Shown piece after piece: positions 60,637-64,000 of a stretch of DNA of 64,000 nt. The notes under the pieces are model-generated. The model was not told where the DNA came from, did not search any database, and was given only the letters and a program-made list of their open reading frames with translations. This DNA is from an uncultured Dysosmobacter sp. (GTDB lineage: Bacteria; Bacillota; Clostridia; Oscillospirales; Oscillospiraceae). How positions within the stretch are numbered: position 1 is the stretch's first letter; the number at the start of each line of letters is the position of its first letter. The stretch spans positions 180,259 through 244,258 of the forward strand of contig CANQPD010000003.1 of the NCBI GenBank assembly GCA_947625655.1. Reading direction: 5' to 3'. Made by a program: the position numbers and the translations under genes.

Positions 60637-61926
60637 TTATTCGCTCTCGGGCGCGGGGCTGCCACCCTCGCCGCCCTTGCTCCGGCGGCGGCCGCCCCGG
60701 TGATGGGGCCTGCGGCGGCGCTTGGCCTCTTCGCTGTCGCCGCCCTCCGCCGCTTTGGCCTCGGGCCTCGGCTGCTGCTTCGGGCCCTGCTGCTTCGGCG
60801 GGCGGGGCTTTTGTCCGCCTTGGCCGCCCTTCTTTTCCTCATTGGGCCTGGGCTGCCTGTTCTCCGCCTTGGGCTGCTGGCCCTCGCCCGCGGGTTTTCC
60901 GCTCCGGCTGCGCCGGCCGCCCCGGTGGCGGCGGCGGGGCTTGCCGCTGTCGCTGCCCTCCACGCCCATCTTCTCCCGGACGGGGGCATCCTCCAGCCGG
61001 GAGTCCATATAAAAGGGAGTGGCGAGGATGGGCGTGGCGTCAAAGCTCTCCTCCTCGTGCTCCTCCACATACCGGGCAGGGCGCTCGGGGATCTCGATGC
61101 CCTCCCGGCTGCCCTTGCCGTTGCGCAGGACACAGACTTCACAGTTGTGGTATTTCTTCAGCGGCTCCGGCGCGCTGTCCAGGCTGACCTTCACAGTCTC
61201 CCGCAGCAGATCCACGCTCTTCACGTTGCCGGGGCCGTCCGGCGTCTGGACGAAGGACTCCACTTTCGGCATCCGCTTCACCGCGTCCTCATAGGCGTTC
61301 TGCTCGTATTTCAGGCAGCACATCAGCCTCCCGCAGGTGCCGGAGATCTTGGTGGGATTCAGGCTCAGGTTCTGGGTCTTGGCCATCTTGATGGAGACAG
61401 GCAGGAAGCTGTCCAAAAACTGGGAGCAGCAGAAGGGCCGCCCGCAGATGCCAAGGCCGCCGATCATCTTGGCCTCGTCCCGGACGCCGATCTGGCGCAG
61501 CTCGATCCTGGCCCGGAATACCGACGCCAGATCCCGCACCAGCTCCCGGAAGTCCACCCGCCCATCGGCGGTGAAATAGAAAATGATCTTGTTGCCGTCA
61601 AAGCTGGCGGAGACGTTCACCAGCTTCATCTCCAGGCCGTGATCCGCGATCTTCCGCTCGCAGATGTCAAAGGCCTCGCTCTCTTTTTTCTTGTTGTACT
61701 CCACGGTGCGGCGGTCGGTATCCGTGGCCATCCGCAGCACGGCGCACAGGGGGCTCACGATGGCGGAGTCCTCCACCTCGTGGTTCCCCTCGGTGCAGGT
61801 GGCGAATTCCGGGCCCTGGGCGGTCTCCACGATCACCTGATCCCCCATCTTCACCTGGACCCCTCTGGGGTCAAAATAATAATTCTTGCATCCGCCCCGA
61901 AAGCGGACGCTGATCACCTCTGTCAA
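60637..61926 (-). CDS. ricT: RicT (YaaT) PSP1-domain protein with a long basic tail
   Basis: RicT, with RicA and RicF, forms an Fe-S complex that guides RNase Y-dependent RNA maturation in Bacillus. The PSP1 domain occupies about residues 1-280 with the family Cys clusters GICGRPFCCSQFL and CGRLMCCLKYE. The protein then has about 100 residues of low-complexity Arg/Lys/Gly/Pro sequence (RRRHRGGRRSRSG, RRRRPHHRGGRRR), absent from Bacillus YaaT and probably RNA-binding or disordered. The start is TTG 61926, with GGAGGGG 6 bp upstream; the TTG overlaps the holB stop (TTGA), so the genes are coupled. Confidence 0.9.
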   Translation of the reverse strand: MTEVISVRFRGGCKNYYFDPRGVQVKMGDQVIVETAQGPEFATCTEGNHEVEDSAIVSPLCAVLRMATDTDRRTVEYNKKKESEAFDICERKIADHGLEMKLVNVSASFDGNKIIFYFTADGRVDFRELVRDLASVFRARIELRQIGVRDEAKMIGGLGICGRPFCCSQFLDSFLPVSIKMAKTQNLSLNPTKISGTCGRLMCCLKYEQNAYEDAVKRMPKVESFVQTPDGPGNVKSVDLLRETVKVSLDSAPEPLKKYHNCEVCVLRNGKGSREGIEIPERPARYVEEHEEESFDATPILATPFYMDSRLEDAPVREKMGVEGSDSGKPRRRHRGGRRSRSGKPAGEGQQPKAENRQPRPNEEKKGGQGGQKPRPPKQQGPKQQPRPEAKAAEGGDSEEAKRRRRPHHRGGRRRSKGGEGGSPAPESE

Positions 61927-62786
61927 AGGATCCCCTCCAATTCCGCTGCCAGGGCTCCCAGCACATGGCCGGGGCCCACGTTGTAGGCGCATTCGCCGTG
62001 ATACTTTTGCAGCAATTCTATTGTGGACACGATTTGGTTTTTTGTCAAGTTTTTCGCGAGAAATGCCGCGATTTCCCGGTCATTTTCCGCCGGCTGTCCC
62101 CCGTAGAGCAGCAAAAGCGCCGCCGCGAAGGCCGCCCGTCCCCGCTCCAGCATCGCCGCCAGATCCTCCCGGGCGGCGCGTTTTTTCTCCAGCCGCACCG
62201 CCAGCTCTGCCACAGCCCCGCGGCGGCGGCTTCCGATGGCGCGGCACAGGGCCTCCCCGGCCTCCGAGGGGGCGGCCTCCGCCGTCTCCTCCGTTGGGCG
62301 GAGCTTCAGCTCCACGCAGCGGGACCGAAGCGTCTGCAGCACCGCCGCCCCGTTTTCCGCGCAGAACAAAAACGCCGCGTAGGGCGGCCCCTCCTCCACG
62401 ATCTTCAAAAGGACGTTCTGATCCTGCTCTGTCAGCAGGGCGCAGTCCGGAAAGAGATAGACCTTCCGCCGCCCCTCGTTGGGGCGGATATAGGCGTCCG
62501 CCCGGATGGCGCGGACCACATCCACGGCGATATTTTTGTGCTGCTCGTCCCGGACGGTGATCACGTCCGGGTGGATGTCCGCCAGCACCTTCCGGCACCC
62601 CGGGCACACGCCGCAGGGACGGCTCCCCTCCACCGTGCACTCCAGCGCCGCGGCGGCGTAACGGGCGGCAGAGAGACGGTCGCCGCTGCCGGTGAACAGC
62701 AGCGCGTGGGACAGTGTGCCCCGGGTGGCGGCCTCCCGGATACGGGCGGCGGCGGGATCGTTCTCAGGCAGGCCAAACAGGCTCAT
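61923..62786 (-). CDS. holB: DNA polymerase III subunit delta'
   Basis: The delta' subunit is part of the clamp loader that places the sliding clamp on DNA. The 287-aa protein has the N-terminal HALLFTGSGDRLSAARYAAA, a zinc module (CGVCPGCRK), DQNVLLKIVEEGPPYAAFLF and the sensor-1 LRSRC. The P-loop Lys is missing (GSGDRLS where GxGK is usual), as tolerated in delta', which need not hydrolyse ATP. It is followed directly by ricT, the common yaaT-holB neighbourhood. Confidence 0.93.
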   Translation of the reverse strand: MSLFGLPENDPAAARIREAATRGTLSHALLFTGSGDRLSAARYAAAALECTVEGSRPCGVCPGCRKVLADIHPDVITVRDEQHKNIAVDVVRAIRADAYIRPNEGRRKVYLFPDCALLTEQDQNVLLKIVEEGPPYAAFLFCAENGAAVLQTLRSRCVELKLRPTEETAEAAPSEAGEALCRAIGSRRRGAVAELAVRLEKKRAAREDLAAMLERGRAAFAAALLLLYGGQPAENDREIAAFLAKNLTKNQIVSTIELLQKYHGECAYNVGPGHVLGALAAELEGIL

Positions 62787-62923
62787 AACGGCGCTCCTTT
62801 TCTGATTTTTCCGGCCGTACCACAGGGGCCAGGCGCCGTTGCGGTATCGTTAAACGCGTGTAAAACAGCCGTGCTGCGGTCATTTTACCACAAAACCGTG
62901 AAAAAGGGAATATGGATTTCCCC

Positions 62924-62952
62924 TTGACAGGCGGCCCTTTTTTGTCTATGAT
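62924..62952 (+). promoter_or_regulatory. Promoter of the TPP riboswitch-thiT unit
   Basis: TTGACA (62924-62929), 17 bp, TATGAT (62947-62952), about 24 bp before the riboswitch. The 62787-62923 stretch holds no other feature. Confidence 0.88.
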
Positions 62953-62975
62953 GCACTTGAACCGCAGGACAATCG

Positions 62976-63078
62976 AACACAGGGGCGCTGGGAGCTTACT
63001 TCCGGCTGAGATGCAGAGGCGGCGCCGCCTCCGGTCCCTTGAACCTGATCCGGGTAATGCCGGCGTAGGAAGTGAGCG
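62976..63078 (+). ncRNA. TPP (thiamine pyrophosphate) riboswitch
   Basis: All conserved blocks are present: ACAGGGGCGCTGGGAGC, GGCTGAGATGC, the variable AGGCGGCGCCGCCT arm, CCCTTGAACCTGATCCGGGT and AATGCCGGCGTAGGAAGTG. TPP binding should favour the downstream terminator and switch thiT off. Confidence 0.97.
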
Positions 63079-63094
63079 CATTGCTCGTTTTTCC

Positions 63095-63133
63095 ATACCG
63101 CAAGCCCGTTCGGTGGCTTGCGGTATTTTTTTC
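63095..63133 (+). terminator. Riboswitch expression-platform terminator
   Basis: ATACCGCAAGCC (63095-63106) pairs perfectly with GGCTTGCGGTAT (63115-63126), followed by seven T, 17 bp before thiT's start region. Confidence 0.93.
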
Positions 63134-63149
63134 TTTGGAGGGTTTTTTC

Positions 63150-63710
63150 ATGCAAAACAAATCACACCTGCGGGTCCGGATGCTGTGCGAGGGCGCGCTG
63201 ATGGTGGCCCTGGCCCAGGTCCTCAGCTACGTAAAGCTGGCCGAGGCCCCCAACGGCGGCTCCATCACCCCCGCCATGTTCCCCATTTTGTTTTTCGCCG
63301 TCCGCTGGGGCCTGCGCTCCGGCCTGATGGCGGGCTTCCTCTTCGGCCTGCTGCAGCTGATCTTCGACGGCGCCTACGCCTGGGGCTGGCAGTCCATGCT
63401 GCTGGACTACCTGGTGGCCTTCACGCCTCTGGGCCTGGCCGGGCTGTTCAAGGGAAAGAAGTGGGGACTCCTTGCCGGCACCGTGGTGGGCTGCGCGGGG
63501 CGCTTCGTCATCCACTATATCAGCGGCGTCACCGTCTACAAGATCCTGGCCCCCACGGAGTTTTTAAACTGGACCTTCTCCAGCCCCTCTCTCTACTCCC
63601 TGGTTTACAACGGCTCCTACATGCTGCCCAACACCCTCATCGCCCTGATTCTGGCGGCGGTGCTGTACAAGCCCCTGAAAAAGTACATCCTGGCCGAGGA
63701 TCTGCGGTAA
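63150..63710 (+). CDS. thiT: ThiT, thiamine-binding S component of an ECF transporter
   Basis: ThiT captures thiamine in the membrane and works with the shared ECF ATPase/EcfT module encoded elsewhere. The 186-aa protein has about six membrane segments. Thiamine-site features are KLAEAPNGGSITPAMFPILF, RSGLMAGFLFGLLQLI and the W/Y-rich end (NGSYMLPNTLIALI). ATG 63150 follows TGGAGGG; the longer upstream frame runs through the terminator. Control by the TPP riboswitch confirms the assignment. Confidence 0.95.
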   Translation: MQNKSHLRVRMLCEGALMVALAQVLSYVKLAEAPNGGSITPAMFPILFFAVRWGLRSGLMAGFLFGLLQLIFDGAYAWGWQSMLLDYLVAFTPLGLAGLFKGKKWGLLAGTVVGCAGRFVIHYISGVTVYKILAPTEFLNWTFSSPSLYSLVYNGSYMLPNTLIALILAAVLYKPLKKYILAEDLR

Positions 63711-63734
63711 CCGTTCCCAGCGTCCTCCGGCCCC

Positions 63735-63775
63735 TGCGGGCAGGCCCGGCGCGTCCGGGGCCTGCCCCTTTCTTG
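63735..63775 (+). terminator. Terminator after thiT
   Basis: GGGCAGGCCC and GGGCCTGCCC pair around a GGCGCGTCCG loop and are followed by CTTTCTT. Confidence 0.8.
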
Positions 63776-63801
63776 CATGGGGCGGCAGCCTGTGGTACAA
63801 T
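63773..63801 (+). promoter_or_regulatory. Promoter of the B3/4-domain gene
   Basis: TTGCAT (63773-63778), 17 bp, TACAAT (63796-63801), 36 bp before ATG 63838. Confidence 0.7.
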
Positions 63802-63837
63802 GGCGCTGTATCTGAACATCGGGAAAGGACACCTGCC

Positions 63838-64000
63838 ATGAAATTCATCATTGAACCCGCCGTCTTTGAAAAGCTGCCCACCGCCTGTTTCGGCGTGGTG
63901 GCGGCCAAGGGCGTGGACAACAGCCGCCGCTATGAAAAGATCGACGCCCTGCTGGACGCGGGCATCGCCCTGGCGGAGAGCCGCTTCTCCGGCAAAAAGG
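63838..64000 (+). CDS. B3/4-domain protein (5' part only)
   Basis: The first 54 codons are visible (MKFIIEPAVFEKLPTACFGV, VAAKGVDNSRRYEKIDALLD). They resemble the start of stand-alone B3/4-domain proteins, relatives of the editing domain of phenylalanyl-tRNA synthetase beta, in which an 'F.i.p.vf...P....gvv.akg.dN' start is common. The gene runs off the window end. AAAGGA precedes the ATG and it has its own promoter. Confidence 0.7.
   Translation, partial: MKFIIEPAVFEKLPTACFGVVAAKGVDNSRRYEKIDALLDAGIALAESRFSGKK

Noticed and set aside
61923-62786. Pseudogene call for holB because the P-loop Lys is missing
   Set aside because: The rest of the protein is intact and delta' subunits in several bacteria lack a functional P-loop.

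Overview
The window is a G+C-rich (roughly 60 percent by eye), gene-dense piece of a Bacillota chromosome. The best guess is an anaerobic member of the Oscillospiraceae (Oscillibacter/Dysosmobacter-like). The case rests on pyruvate:ferredoxin oxidoreductase, a membrane pyrophosphatase, a GGGtGRT protein with its NifU-like partner, S-layer homology (SLH) proteins, a SpoIIQ-like peptidase, RicT and MurT/GatD, with no outer-membrane genes. No rRNA, tRNA or CRISPR array was seen. Taxonomy is inferred from gene content only.

Layout. 1-6.5 kb (minus strand): a glmU-position NTase-like gene, prs, pth and mfd (cut by the window edge), the usual Bacillota order, with repeats between genes. 6.8-11.6 kb (plus): trmL and a glycolytic block pgk-tpiA-gpmI. 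11.7-16.2 kb: a SpoIIQ-like M23 peptidase and a convergent 1227-aa SLH surface protein. 16.5-20.6 kb: prfB, a MATE transporter, an orphan tail-fibre-like protein and a gene broken by a stop codon. 20.7-25.8 kb (minus): GGGtGRT, its NifU-like partner, hppA and an IseA-like lipoprotein. 26.4-30.8 kb: a self-contained 26-aa peptide unit, a metallophosphoesterase, a SUKH-like protein, mnmG and a divergent XRE pair. 30.8-33.6 kb: an alpha/beta hydrolase overlapping murT and gatD. 33.7-39.8 kb: nifJ, a comM-like ATPase and a flavodoxin-fold reductase. 39.9-46.5 kb: repeats, a second tail-fibre-like gene, a major SLH protein and a regulator-like protein made of two degenerate tyrosine-recombinase domains plus a helix-turn-helix. 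46.8-52.2 kb: XRE, thiI, cinA, a PHP protein and a sigma/anti-sigma pair. 52.5-58.3 kb: a ZIP transporter, a guanine riboswitch with guanine deaminase, a lipoprotein, a small exporter and a GntR-ABC cassette. 58.4-64 kb: two tandem XRE genes, a HAD phosphatase, holB-ricT, a TPP riboswitch with thiT, and the start of a B3/4-domain gene.

How the genes work together. The core is housekeeping: lower glycolysis into pyruvate oxidation, ion-pumping pyrophosphate hydrolysis, translation and tRNA modification, cell-wall amidation, thiamine uptake and purine salvage. Accessory features include two dispersed intergenic repeat families. One (copies at about 3.3-4.0, 39.9-40.2 and 59.4-59.7 kb) carries hairpins whose two arms change together between copies.

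The points most worth following: (1) a GatD that has lost its catalytic Cys, His and glutamine-binding Arg, next to a MurT whose matching loop is also changed; (2) the double pseudo-recombinase regulator beside the S-layer gene, with a perfect TGTAAC-N5-GTTACA palindrome in the S-layer upstream region; (3) a duplicated pgk 3' end differing only at synonymous positions, which looks like an attachment-site scar; (4) the covarying hairpin repeat family; (5) the 26-aa peptide unit.
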